NCBI RefSeq assembly: GCF_003122325.1
Contig: NZ_QFBC01000023.1
Coordinates: forward strand, 1-64,000
Direction of reading: 5' to 3'
DNA: 64,000 nt
From: Rhizobium album
GTDB taxonomy: Bacteria; Pseudomonadota; Alphaproteobacteria; Rhizobiales; Rhizobiaceae
Below, piece by piece: positions 9,490 through 18,854 of this stretch. A model generated the notes under the pieces. It did no database searches, was not told the origin of the DNA, and saw only the letters and a list, made by a program, of their open reading frames with translations. Position 1 is the stretch's first letter, and every line of letters starts with the position of its first letter. Position numbers and translations under genes: made by a program.

Positions 9490-9793
9490 TGATGTTCCCC
9501 TTATTGTTTTCCGATGGTTTTGGAGGATGCCTGGGAGGACTGACATCATGAACCAACGCCGCCAATATGGAAGCGCTTGGCAGCTCCGTCCAACAATAAG
9601 ATTGAGCCACTCTATTCCTGCAGGTTATCGATTTGAGGTTTCGTCTTGGAACGGCGCTGCGTAGCGGAATAGAGCCAGCAACGTATGCAATTCGTCCATT
9701 TTTCGATATTTTCTCTAACGGTCGTCTGGTGTAATTCCCGAGGCAGGACCGAAGTTCGCACGCTCAAATAGGCCTCTCCAGATCGGAACAAGA

Positions 9794-10774
9794 ATGCTAC
9801 CCAAAATTGCCTTCATCGGAACCGGCGGAACCATCGCCTCACTTGGCACGGATCAGCTCGACCTCTTGGACTACAACGCGAGCAACGTGCGTGTTGACGC
9901 TCAGACGCTCATTGATCGGATGGGCCTTCAAGGAAAGATAGCCGAAATAATTCCAGTCAATTTCCGGCAGATCGATAGCACTGCTTTGACTTACGATGAT
10001 TGGGCGGACCTGGCAGAAACCTGCGAGTCGCTTTGCAATGAGCCGGACTTGGCAGGCATCGTGATCGGACATGGCACGGCCAGCCTAGAAGAATCAGCCT
10101 GGGTTTTGTCGCTCGTATTGGCACCGTCAATACCCGTTATCCTGACGGGCTCGATGAGGCCACTGACTGGTATATCGACCGATGCAAACGCCAATCTCGC
10201 AGCAGCAGTCCGAGTTGCGTCGACTGGCGATATTGGTCCGGGAGTGTTTGTCGTTGTGAACGACGAGATCCACTCGCCTCGAACGGTAACAAAGACGCAT
10301 ACACTACGTCTCGGTGCCTTCCAGTCGCCTTGGATGGGCCCGCTTGGCTTCGTGGATGGACCAGACGTGAGGGTCGTGCGGCGCGAAGAACCCAAGTATC
10401 CGGTATTTCCACACGCACTTCTTCGTACACTTCCGCGCGTCGATATCACCTATAGCTACGTTGGGGCCGACGGAAGTGCAGCTCAGGCATTCGCGGCAGT
10501 GGGCGCACGAGGAATTATCTCCGCGGGCTTCGGACCAGGAATGACGACACCAGCAGAGACGCGAGCGCTCGCCACTCTTGTCGAAGCAGGCATTGTGGTT
10601 GTTCAATCTTCCAGAACCGTGTCAGGGCTGGTGGTAGACAGCGCACATCATAGAGAGCTTGGAATTGTTGCAGGTGGTGACATAAGCCCTCAGAAAGCGC
10701 GGATCCTGCTAGCGCTTTGCCTTGCGCGGGGCGACAGCCGCGAGGAAATCGAGCGAACTTTCAATGCGCTTTGA
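9794..10774 (+). CDS. Asparaginase-family amidohydrolase
   Basis: This 326-residue protein of the L-asparaginase/glutaminase fold has the first nucleophile Thr motif IGTGGTIAS near the N-terminus with a downstream Tyr (LLDY). The second motif is IGHGTASLEES, and the Lys-bearing VTKTHT follows. The expected reaction is Asn to Asp plus ammonia, and the product could feed the aspartase-like lyase. In the second motif the usual HGTD is HGTA: the Thr is kept but the Asp that normally binds the substrate amino group is Ala, which may shift substrate preference. The gene is transcribed away from the importer operon across a 304-bp gap. Confidence 0.85.
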   Translation: MLPKIAFIGTGGTIASLGTDQLDLLDYNASNVRVDAQTLIDRMGLQGKIAEIIPVNFRQIDSTALTYDDWADLAETCESLCNEPDLAGIVIGHGTASLEESAWVLSLVLAPSIPVILTGSMRPLTGISTDANANLAAAVRVASTGDIGPGVFVVVNDEIHSPRTVTKTHTLRLGAFQSPWMGPLGFVDGPDVRVVRREEPKYPVFPHALLRTLPRVDITYSYVGADGSAAQAFAAVGARGIISAGFGPGMTTPAETRALATLVEAGIVVVQSSRTVSGLVVDSAHHRELGIVAGGDISPQKARILLALCLARGDSREEIERTFNAL

Positions 10775-11192
10775 TAGGCTTAAGGATTGAGATGTCCCCT
10801 GCCCACGTCTCCTGTGTGGTCTGTTAAACAGGTCGTGCGTTGGACCAAATGTGTTGGTCTGTCCGCCTTGAAGGGATACGAACCCGCGACCCAAGCCGTG
10901 AAAAATGGGTAAGCTATTGAAATATTGGAGTCAGCGATTGCCGCGATCCTGAACTTCTTTTGTTGCAGTTCCTGCCTTACTATGTCGCGCCAGGTCTCTC
11001 GTCGCAGTCGGTGTCCGACCATATTGATCTCTTGGCCGGACCTGCAACGCCGAGCGAGACGCGGAAGTCAGTTGGTACGATTTCGTGCGCTAGATCAAGT
11101 GCGAGGATACGGTTCTGGGATCGGCCGGACCCATTGCCGATGGCCGTGACCGATCCGCTCTGCCGATTGACGTGGGAAGCGGAGGGCAATGC
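10775..11192. other. Gene-free junction between catabolic block and defence island, with tRNA T-arm-like motif
   Basis: No convincing gene is present. On the minus strand, positions 10873-10885 read GGGTTCGTATCCC, one base from the canonical tRNA T-arm GGGTTCGAATCCC, but no full cloverleaf could be folded by eye. It may be a decayed tRNA end used as an integration site, or chance. The promoter of the following two-gene operon should lie in the right part of this stretch. Confidence 0.35.
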
Positions 11193-11990
11193 TTGAGCGA
11201 CGACCATATCGTAGAGGACTATGATCATTATCACGAAGAACCACGCTTCCGACCGGTTTCGGAGATCGGGCCAGACGACCTCGTTGAGGCATTGAAGAGC
11301 CTCGCAGGCTTCTCCGAGAACACGATTCTAGTTCTGCAGGCCCACCAACTCGGGCTGGTCGACAATGTGCTGAACGCGCTGGAAGACGAGGTGATGCGCC
11401 ACCAAGCCGATGACCATCCGCCGCGTGAGCAGATGGCGTTGCTTGGCGCCCTGACGCCGATGTGGATCTATGCTGCCTATGAGCTACAGCGGACCTGGCG
11501 CCAGCGATGCAGCGAGGAGATAAAGCTTGCCGAGAGCGGCGGCCTTGAAATGAAGGCGGCGCACCTCGCGCGCAATGTCGGTTATCGTCACTATGACAGG
11601 GAGCTTAGGGCAGAGCAGCTTCGCGATGCTCGCCAGCAGCCGGAACTGGTCGAACGGATGCGCCTGGACCTACGGCGCACGGAAATCGGCTTCACCTTGC
11701 TGGAATTCGTCCGCGTCGCCCTCGCCAAGCACGAAGTAAGCAAGCCGGGGAGCAAGAAGCCGCCGATCGCCTTTGCGCCAGGATTTGCGCGTATGAACCG
11801 TGATTGCGGCTCAATGGAATACGAGATGAGCAATGGCCGCACGATCACCGGCTCGATGTCCCGCCGCGACATTGCCGAAACAATTAGGATGATCCCGCAG
11901 GCAGAGAACCCGGACAATGACGCGCTTGTCGGTTTCCGCCTGTCCATGAACCCGCCCGACATCGATCCCTTCGCGGCAGGTGGATTATGA
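11193..11990 (+). CDS. Hypothetical protein, first gene of a convergent nuclease cassette
   Basis: This acidic protein of about 265 residues matches no family I recognise. It is rich in predicted helices, with a charged centre (LARNVGYRHYDRELRAEQL). I prefer the TTG at 11193 because GGAGGG sits 6 bp upstream; GTG 11172 is an alternative. Its stop overlaps the ATG of the PD-(D/E)XK protein gene (ATGA overlap), so the two are translationally coupled. It is probably a partner of that nuclease-like protein. Confidence 0.7.
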   Translation: MSDDHIVEDYDHYHEEPRFRPVSEIGPDDLVEALKSLAGFSENTILVLQAHQLGLVDNVLNALEDEVMRHQADDHPPREQMALLGALTPMWIYAAYELQRTWRQRCSEEIKLAESGGLEMKAAHLARNVGYRHYDRELRAEQLRDARQQPELVERMRLDLRRTEIGFTLLEFVRVALAKHEVSKPGSKKPPIAFAPGFARMNRDCGSMEYEMSNGRTITGSMSRRDIAETIRMIPQAENPDNDALVGFRLSMNPPDIDPFAAGGL

Positions 11991-13075
11991 GCGACGAACA
12001 GCGCGGGCCGCCGAAGCGGCAGAAGGCATTCGACCTTCTGGCGTCGGTGGCCATCTTTGCCCGGAAGAACGGTATCCCGCTCAACGACCCCACACTCGTC
12101 GATCGTTTCATGGCAGATGCTGGGCCGCGACTGCGCGAGGCAATCGCCGATCCTGTCTTGGTTCACGGATCGCGGATCGAGCGAATGTTCGAGGCGACGG
12201 TGCTGAGCCTCGGCCGCTTCACGCTGTTCAAGAGCGAGGATGTGGGCCGTGTCCATGCGGCCGAGACGCTGCGTGCTCCGGATTTCCGCATCGTGCTCGA
12301 TGACGGACCCCAGTGGTTGATCGAGGTAAAAAACCACCGCAGCGAGGCCCCCTCTAAACAGGAATACGAGATGTCGGCGAAGTATCTGGCTTCGCTCCAG
12401 TCCTATGCAGACGCGGTTGGCACGCCTCTGAAACTCGCAATCTACTGGTCGCTCTGGCGACTCTGGACCGTCGTGTCGCCTGAGCACTTCCGAACCGAGA
12501 ATGGTGGTCTTCGAGTTACGATGCAGGAGGCGATGCTCGCAAACGAATTTGGGCGCCTTGGCGAGAAATTGATCATGACGAAGCCGCCGCTTCGCCTCGT
12601 GCTGAGTGCGGCGACCCACCTTCCACGTTCAATCGACGACGAGGGTCTCGCCAGTTTTGTGGTCGGTTCGGCGCAGTTCTTCAGCCGTGATGCCGAGCTG
12701 ACTAACGCGAAAGACCGCAAGCTCGCCCAGGTGCTGCTGTTTTACGGCGAGTGGGAGGTTGAGGGGCCGATCCCGTTCATGGACGGGAACGAGTTCGGCG
12801 GTGTCGAATTCATCGCGAGCCCGCGTGAGCCGACCTGTCCCGACCAAGGTTGGGAAGGCATCGGCACGGCGAGCCGGATCTTTAGCAGCTTCTTCGCAGA
12901 CCAAACGGTCGAGGGTGACCAAGTCATTCAGCTCGATGGGGTTGCGGCGCCAGACTGGTTCGCGCCGCTTGCGAGCTGGGACTTCAAGAACAGCAAGCTG
13001 CCGCTGCTTCTCGGCGTGGTTCAGCCCTCACCCGCGGGGAGGAGCGACGAAGGCCAGCGGGGCGAGGGCGGTTAG
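11987..13075 (+). CDS. PD-(D/E)XK nuclease-like protein
   Basis: This 362-residue protein has a restriction-fold motif near residues 95-115: APDFRIVLDDGPQWLIEVKN, that is, a PD motif followed about ten residues later by ExK. This is the classical metal-binding triad of PD-(D/E)XK nucleases. The rest is unrecognised; the C-terminus is Gly/Arg rich. It is coupled to the preceding gene and ends 35 bp from the convergent 551-residue gene. A role in cleaving foreign DNA is inferred from the motif and from its place in a defence island. Confidence 0.65.
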   Translation: MSDEQRGPPKRQKAFDLLASVAIFARKNGIPLNDPTLVDRFMADAGPRLREAIADPVLVHGSRIERMFEATVLSLGRFTLFKSEDVGRVHAAETLRAPDFRIVLDDGPQWLIEVKNHRSEAPSKQEYEMSAKYLASLQSYADAVGTPLKLAIYWSLWRLWTVVSPEHFRTENGGLRVTMQEAMLANEFGRLGEKLIMTKPPLRLVLSAATHLPRSIDDEGLASFVVGSAQFFSRDAELTNAKDRKLAQVLLFYGEWEVEGPIPFMDGNEFGGVEFIASPREPTCPDQGWEGIGTASRIFSSFFADQTVEGDQVIQLDGVAAPDWFAPLASWDFKNSKLPLLLGVVQPSPAGRSDEGQRGEGG

Positions 13076-13110
13076 GCAAATTGGTTGCCTTCTGCGCAAG
13101 CTGCTTCCAC

Positions 13111-14766
13111 TCAGGATCTGCCTACTAGGAATCGTGGCTCCACATCTGCGTCATCACGGACGATCATGCCCGCTTGAGCGGCGAGCGAAAGGGCAGAGAG
13201 CAGTCGATCGGGCGTAGGCCCGAATGGACCGCTCAACCTCTTGTGGACCCTGAGCCACCCGCCGTCGCCGAGCGCAAGCCGCAGGCGTTGCGTGCCATCA
13301 CCGTTTCTCGCCACCGACCATCTGACATGCTGGCCAATCACCCAGGTCTCGATCAATTCGCGCCAGAGGGTTTCGATTGTCGCTTCGGCCAGGGACAGGA
13401 GCCGCCGATACTGCAGCGATATCGGGAAGCGATCCGATCGCCCTCCCAATTCGCCGAGCCTGCCATCGTCGGCGCCTTCTCGCTTCAGCGCCGCATACAT
13501 GGCCTGTACGTAGCCAAGAGCAGTCAGGGCCAGGCCTGGAATGGTCTCGTAGCTGCCCGGGGCGCCACGCTGCGCGATCGTCAGCTTGTCACTCAATGCG
13601 ACCAGATCCGTGTCCCCCTTGGCGGCTGCGGCGGGCCAGCCGTGGGTCTCGCAACGCTGCGACAGCGCGATGAGCAGGTTGCCGACGGTCGGGCCGGCCA
13701 AGTCCTTATCAAAAACCTCGGCTTGGCGGAGTGCCATGGCAACAAGGGCATCCGTCGATGCCGATCCGCCGTTTGCCTTGATCATTACCTCAATCCACAC
13801 AAGCATGCTTTCCAGCGCAAGTCGCTGCAACTGGCGTACCTGCAGGGAGGACATCAGCAGCCACGTCGCCTGAAGTCCGGTATCGTTCGAACCGGCGCGG
13901 ACAAGCGCGCGTCCGCCGGGTAGCACACCTGATGCCAGGACGGTACGCAGCTCTGGCACCGTCAAACCCTCCGGTGTAGCTTCAATGGCCTCAAGCACGA
14001 GCGCTAGCGTGTCGTTTCGCCTGGTGAAATCTGTCCTGCCTGTTTCTCGGCCCGGTTCGAACAGGCTGCGGAAGACCGCGCGTTCCTGGCTCGACGGCTC
14101 CGACGGCGGTAGTTCGTCGTTGAGCGGCAGCACCTCCTCTGGGAGGAAGGAGTCAACACTGGGATCCACCATGTAGCGCACTGCAGACCCGGACACGATT
14201 GCATCAATCACGCGGACAGCAGGCATGACCTGTTCGGTCGGTCGGAAAACGCCGGTTACCGACGTCTGCTCGAGGAATCCGAGCGCCTTGATCGAGGGAC
14301 CGTATTGAATCGCGTCCATGATAGACGTGGAGGCTTGGCGCTTCTTCTTCACGCTTTCCCAATTCGCGCCCTTGAACGTGAATGCCCCCCCGCCCTCCAT
14401 CGGCATGCAACTCCTCAATACCGCCATCCCAGGCAGGTCGCGTCCGCCAGCCAGCATATGCGACCAAGCGTAAATTACCTCGAGGCGCATAACGAAGTCC
14501 TTTGCCGCCGAGGAATCGACATCTTTCTTGCCGCCGTTCGACATTAAATCGTTGGTCTTCCACCAAGCCCAGGCCATGAACGCGTATGGACGGATGAAGA
14601 CCGTCGTGTTGTTGATCCCCGGGATCGCCCGATCCATCAAGTCGAGATTAATCTGACGCAGACCCAGCGGATCCACGCCCCCGTCCTTCAGGGCAAGCTT
14701 GGTAACCAGCCGCGCTCCCGGCGCCGTCGCGAAATCGAGGTCAACATCCTGGAGCAGCTGGTTCAC
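13111..14766 (-). CDS. Hypothetical protein paired with a PLD-like nuclease
   Basis: This 551-residue protein has no domain that I recognise; it is largely helical, with a Pro/Glu-rich linker near residue 225. It starts with GTG immediately after the TGA of the PLD-like gene (zero spacing), so translation is almost certainly coupled and the two products probably work together. It is convergent with the PD-(D/E)XK gene. Confidence 0.7.
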   Translation of the reverse strand: MNQLLQDVDLDFATAPGARLVTKLALKDGGVDPLGLRQINLDLMDRAIPGINNTTVFIRPYAFMAWAWWKTNDLMSNGGKKDVDSSAAKDFVMRLEVIYAWSHMLAGGRDLPGMAVLRSCMPMEGGGAFTFKGANWESVKKKRQASTSIMDAIQYGPSIKALGFLEQTSVTGVFRPTEQVMPAVRVIDAIVSGSAVRYMVDPSVDSFLPEEVLPLNDELPPSEPSSQERAVFRSLFEPGRETGRTDFTRRNDTLALVLEAIEATPEGLTVPELRTVLASGVLPGGRALVRAGSNDTGLQATWLLMSSLQVRQLQRLALESMLVWIEVMIKANGGSASTDALVAMALRQAEVFDKDLAGPTVGNLLIALSQRCETHGWPAAAAKGDTDLVALSDKLTIAQRGAPGSYETIPGLALTALGYVQAMYAALKREGADDGRLGELGGRSDRFPISLQYRRLLSLAEATIETLWRELIETWVIGQHVRWSVARNGDGTQRLRLALGDGGWLRVHKRLSGPFGPTPDRLLSALSLAAQAGMIVRDDADVEPRFLVGRS

Positions 14767-17172
14767 TCAGGTTTCCTCCGGCTTGATGTCAACGATGATC
14801 GCGATGCACCTCAGCCCTTGGCAGCTGGCAATCCCACCCTTGCGTAAGCGGCCCGCTTCAACCGCTGCAAGCTTCATGTGGCAGGATGGGCAATGCGTCC
14901 AGTCGCTGCGAACAACTACCGTGTCTCGGCGCCGGAGGCCCTTGCAGATCCTGCCGAAGGCAGCGACCTCCTCAGGACTAGCGGCAGACGAAAGATCGGG
15001 CATCGAACTCTTCCCGTCGAGCGCAGCAAGCAAGGCTCTATTGCGCTGCCAAGATGTCTTCGCGGAAAGAATCCCGGTGATGGCCCGCTTCCACTCAATG
15101 GCGCCGACCTCAGGGGCAAGCTGACTTTCACGATGGCCGGTCGGTGGCTTTTCGAGAAGTTGACGGTGATCCTCGGTCAATCCGCCACGAAACCAGATCT
15201 CCAACGCCTTGTGTATCTCGGCGCTCTTGTTCACATCGTGAACACTAGGACCCACCGTTGCAACGGCATAACAGCGGTCGAGCGTATCCAAGCCGCTGCG
15301 TGCTGGTCCAGCGCGTCTCGCCAGATTTCGCCAGGCGGGCAACTGGCTCTTCAGGAACTGTTCAGGTTCCTCGACATTGTCAGCGCCATAGAGAATGAAA
15401 TCGAGGACAGAGAGGATGTCCTCCCGTTTGGTTGGTCCATCAAGTGTCTCGTCGATCTTGCGCATGAAGGAGCCGATCGCCCCGGCTAATAGGTCCGCAT
15501 TTGACCAGACACTTCCCTCGCGTCCGTCATCGGCGCCCTCCCCCGCATCGTTTTCGTGCCCGTGCCCCTGCCCCCGCCGGGGGGCATCCGTGATCCTTTG
15601 ACGGAACCGCGCGATGAGCTTCTGGAACGCCGACTGGCCCAGGCCTGACGTAGCGCGGTTGTTTTCAGGCCTAAGGGCATCGCCAAGCCCGAACTCTCCA
15701 GCCGGGACCAACTGTGTGGTCTCTTCCTTGTCAGCCTTGGGAGAACCGCTCCCGGACGCCATCGGTTCGTGGCCGCCCAAGAAGGCTCCTGGATGCTTGG
15801 TGAAGAAGCCTGCAATGATATCGTTGTCACGCGGGTTTTCGGCGCCGCCAGCGGCACGCGCCATGGCTTCCGCGATAGCGCCGCGCTCGCGAACCGCAGC
15901 AATTATGTCGGTCATTACCAGCCAACCGCGCACGGTCTCTTCGCCTCGGACCAGTACCAACTGTACTGAAGAGACGGCCGCTTCCACCCTCGCTCGCTCG
16001 ATCATAAATCTTCCATCAGCCGCCAGCTCTACCGCGCCGACGGCCTCGAATCGGCCAGGCGCATAAAGGGAGGCGTTCCAGGTTCCTTCCGGAGCGGTGA
16101 CGTCGAGGACGCGGCCATTAATCCCACCGCCATCCAGACGCGCGATCAGGCATGGAGACCCGGTATGGTGCGGCTCCTGGCCACCTTCCCCGACAAGGCC
16201 CTTCGGATATCCCGCAGGGCTCCAGCCGAGCCATGACGCACCGTTCGATACCCGTGCGACAACCACCTCGACACTGCCAAGCCCCAGGCCGTTGATCGTC
16301 GCGTTGGCGCTGCCGGCAATCGTAAGCCGCCCCCTGGCACATTCGATTTCGAAGGCCTTGGCGTGCAACAGCTTCTCGCCCGAGAACGACTCGCTGGTAA
16401 CGGGCTGCGCCACCATTCCCAAGGTTTTGGCTGTATCGAAATCAAACCAGAACGGCACTTTCGGCGGAACGAACACGTTGACCGTCTTGCAACCGAGGTT
16501 GTGCGCGAGATCGACAACTGCTTTCGGGCCACCGAAATACGGCGACAGGACAGTGAGCGTTCTTGCGCCACCGAGTTCCTTTGCCATTTCGACGAATTGG
16601 GGTGCGAGCGCCCGGTTGACCGAATGAAGCACACGGGTCGGCCCACCGCTCTTGTGATCGCCGGCGGCGAGGCAGATATCGGCAAATTCATGGAGCGGCG
16701 GCAACGCGGAAGGGTCGGATCGAAGTCGGCCTTGCCCAAAGGCGTCACCAAGGGAAAGAAGAAAGTCTGCCAGATCCGTGAACGCTTCCGGGTCGGTTTT
16801 GGGGTTCAGGTATTCGGCGACTTCCGTGTTGAACCCCCAGCCGCCCATGGTGAGGTTACCCGATCCTACGAGAGCCCGCAGTTCGCCCTTGTGCGATGCA
16901 AGCATTGTGATCTTTGGATGAAATACTCCGCTACCGAGGACGGAGATTGGAATGACGTCGTAACCAACCCCAGCGCTCGACGCGCCAGTTTCCGACAACG
17001 AGGCACGATAGCCCTCGATATCAGCCAGGATCGTAACGTCGCGCCGATTTTCGCCGAGCGCCTGAAGAGGCACGGCTTCCAGGAACGACAGGCTCATCGA
17101 ATAGGTTGTCATCAGTACGGAACGCCAACGGTCGCTCCGCAATATGTCGAGGGGAGAAATTTCGAGTGTCAT
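14767..17172 (-). CDS. Phospholipase D-like (HKD) nuclease-type protein
   Basis: This large protein (801 residues) has two HKD-like motifs. The first is FHPKITM with GSGNLTMGG (His85, Lys87, Asn106) and the second is LLHAKAFEI with AGSANATING (His270, Lys272, Asn290). That is the layout of PLD-family nucleases and phosphodiesterases, in which two half sites form one active centre. The middle part is low-complexity and charged (around 500-570). Near the C-terminus two cysteine pairs (CPSCH ... CQGLRC) suggest a zinc ribbon. It is followed with no gap by the 551-residue partner. It is much longer than DrmC of DISARM, so I do not equate them. Confidence 0.7.
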   Translation of the reverse strand: MTLEISPLDILRSDRWRSVLMTTYSMSLSFLEAVPLQALGENRRDVTILADIEGYRASLSETGASSAGVGYDVIPISVLGSGVFHPKITMLASHKGELRALVGSGNLTMGGWGFNTEVAEYLNPKTDPEAFTDLADFLLSLGDAFGQGRLRSDPSALPPLHEFADICLAAGDHKSGGPTRVLHSVNRALAPQFVEMAKELGGARTLTVLSPYFGGPKAVVDLAHNLGCKTVNVFVPPKVPFWFDFDTAKTLGMVAQPVTSESFSGEKLLHAKAFEIECARGRLTIAGSANATINGLGLGSVEVVVARVSNGASWLGWSPAGYPKGLVGEGGQEPHHTGSPCLIARLDGGGINGRVLDVTAPEGTWNASLYAPGRFEAVGAVELAADGRFMIERARVEAAVSSVQLVLVRGEETVRGWLVMTDIIAAVRERGAIAEAMARAAGGAENPRDNDIIAGFFTKHPGAFLGGHEPMASGSGSPKADKEETTQLVPAGEFGLGDALRPENNRATSGLGQSAFQKLIARFRQRITDAPRRGQGHGHENDAGEGADDGREGSVWSNADLLAGAIGSFMRKIDETLDGPTKREDILSVLDFILYGADNVEEPEQFLKSQLPAWRNLARRAGPARSGLDTLDRCYAVATVGPSVHDVNKSAEIHKALEIWFRGGLTEDHRQLLEKPPTGHRESQLAPEVGAIEWKRAITGILSAKTSWQRNRALLAALDGKSSMPDLSSAASPEEVAAFGRICKGLRRRDTVVVRSDWTHCPSCHMKLAAVEAGRLRKGGIASCQGLRCIAIIVDIKPEET

Positions 17173-17657
17173 GGCTCAACGCGTTAATGGAGCTCGACTA
17201 TGCGCTAGGCAGACTTGAGGTTCCCTTAACGGCTCGCGAGTACCTCAGGCGATTGCACACGTTTCGCGAGATTGCCGAAGGGCAGCTTTAATTCGCCCGC
17301 GCGTTCGATTGCCAATGCGAGATGCACCGGCACCCAGAAGTCACGAAGCCAAACGGTCATTCTGTCATTCCAGTTACCGACACGTTCTTGGCACTGAAAT
17401 GCGAAAGGCCTTAGGGCCTTCGATTGGTCCAAGTAAACGCTGACGGCGTTAGAAAGGTGTCTCACTGGCTGGTCAGCCACGGTCTTCACTTGACCGAAGG
17501 CGGGCCGCTTGTCATACATGAGGTGGCCTTACACGCAGGCCGGTGTGCCCGCCACGCAAAGCTATGTCAGCGTTTCATCTCTGAATTGTCACACTGTGCC
17601 AACAGGCACGGTCTGGCCATTAGCGGGCACATGGTCGGATCAATTCAGGAACTGAAT
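17173..17657. other. Intergenic region, divergent promoters expected
   Basis: This 485-bp spacer lies between the divergent PLD-like gene and the zinc-ribbon gene. Short open frames cross it but lack coding character or a good ribosome site. I see no RNA gene or repeat in it; promoters for both directions must lie here. Confidence 0.4.
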
Positions 17658-18809
17658 ATGACCGAAGCAGCAGAAACTAACCACCTAAAGCTTCTTGCAA
17701 AACGTCACGCCCGAGCCACTAGGGTAGCGCAACATGAAGCGCTTAACTTCATTGCCATTCACCTCGGCTTTGCGAACTGGACACAACTGGTCACCGCCAT
17801 CAAGAGTGGGTGGATCCCAAGCTCCGAGCAGGTGGCGAGCATCGAAGCGGTGGTCGCGAACCACGTTTCACCTGCCGATTTCACGACGGGAAGTGCCGAT
17901 GCCAGTGCGCGTCGCTGGGAGTATCTCGAACAAGCAGAACAAGGCCGGATAAGGGGCCACGCCTATCGCCTGCAAGTGGCCCTAGATGACGTCATCATCG
18001 CAGGAGAGGGCTGGAGCATCACGGTTCCGGAGGATCCGAGTGCGCGCGCCACGGTGCGAACGAGTGCCGAAGTAGACGACCAGTCCCCTGTGTTCGATCC
18101 GGACTTCCTCGAAGAAGCACTGAGCCTGGCCAATCATCGGATGGCGCAAGTCCGCGGCAAAATCTCGACCGACTGGCCAAGGAGATCGACGAAGCCCGAT
18201 GGAAAGGGTCGATCTCGCCATCCACTGTGGGATCGCGACTCCGACACCTGGTTTTGCTTGCACTGCAATGGGAAGATCACGGGCGATCAGATCGCACAAA
18301 ATCTGTGGCATTGCCCCGCATGCGGCGCTTCCCCAGTCGACATTTTCGACACTGCGTTCTGGTGCGAAGATGAAGGCAAGTCGCTCCCGCCGATCGGCGC
18401 TAAAGCGAAATCGGACACTCGCAAACCTGAATTCCACGTGGTCGACGACCGTCCAAAACTTGAGTTGAACGAACGTAACATCATTCTTCTCATGAGAAGC
18501 GCACTCTTAGATGACGCGACGAACATAAGCGAACGACTGGGGGCGCTCTTGGCCGAAATCACCGTCGATGAAGACAACGACGTTTGGATCTCGCTGGAAG
18601 AGGATTTGTGGCCGGATCATAAGGAGCCAACTCAGGCGATCAAGGTTGCAGCACAGCTCGGTATCGAAATTGAATTGGAGACCATGTGGTCGAAGATACC
18701 TTTTCATTGGCCAGCCTTGGGTGAGCAGACCTCAAGCACCACCGAATACCTGCAGATGTTGCTCGACGCGTATGCGCAGTACCCCATCCCTTCGAATAGC
18801 GACGCGTGA
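17658..18809 (+). CDS. Hypothetical zinc-ribbon protein
   Basis: This protein of about 383 residues has an N-terminal helical segment (residues 8-50, with ALNFIAIHLGFANWTQL) resembling the small glyoxalase-related or toxin-associated helical domain seen in several proteobacterial proteins. The centre carries a zinc ribbon, WFCLHCNGK followed by WHCPACGAS (CxxC-x17-CxxC). The C-terminus resembles no family I know. I chose ATG 17658, preceded by AGGAA, although the frame is open from 17424. The gene stands alone in the island and ends in a strong hairpin. Its function is unknown. Confidence 0.6.
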   Translation: MTEAAETNHLKLLAKRHARATRVAQHEALNFIAIHLGFANWTQLVTAIKSGWIPSSEQVASIEAVVANHVSPADFTTGSADASARRWEYLEQAEQGRIRGHAYRLQVALDDVIIAGEGWSITVPEDPSARATVRTSAEVDDQSPVFDPDFLEEALSLANHRMAQVRGKISTDWPRRSTKPDGKGRSRHPLWDRDSDTWFCLHCNGKITGDQIAQNLWHCPACGASPVDIFDTAFWCEDEGKSLPPIGAKAKSDTRKPEFHVVDDRPKLELNERNIILLMRSALLDDATNISERLGALLAEITVDEDNDVWISLEEDLWPDHKEPTQAIKVAAQLGIEIELETMWSKIPFHWPALGEQTSSTTEYLQMLLDAYAQYPIPSNSDA

Positions 18810-18819
18810 TCGTTTCGGG

Positions 18820-18854
18820 CCAACCTCCTCGATTGGATCGATCGAGAAGGTTGG
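18820..18854 (+). terminator. Hairpin terminator candidate
   Basis: Two 14-nt arms (18820-18833 and 18841-18854; CCAACCT..CTCGAT and ATCGAG..AGGTTGG) pair with a single C/A mismatch around a 7-nt loop, 11 bp after the zinc-ribbon gene. A pyrimidine-rich run (TCGCCTTCTTC) follows. It probably ends that transcript. Confidence 0.6.

Noticed and set aside
11591-12619. A 342-codon minus-strand frame over the nuclease cassette
   Set aside because: It spans two coupled plus-strand genes with coherent motifs and is a GC shadow.
14767-17172. Calling the PLD-like protein DrmC of a DISARM system
   Set aside because: It is far longer than DrmC, and the DISARM helicase and DUF1998 genes are absent nearby.
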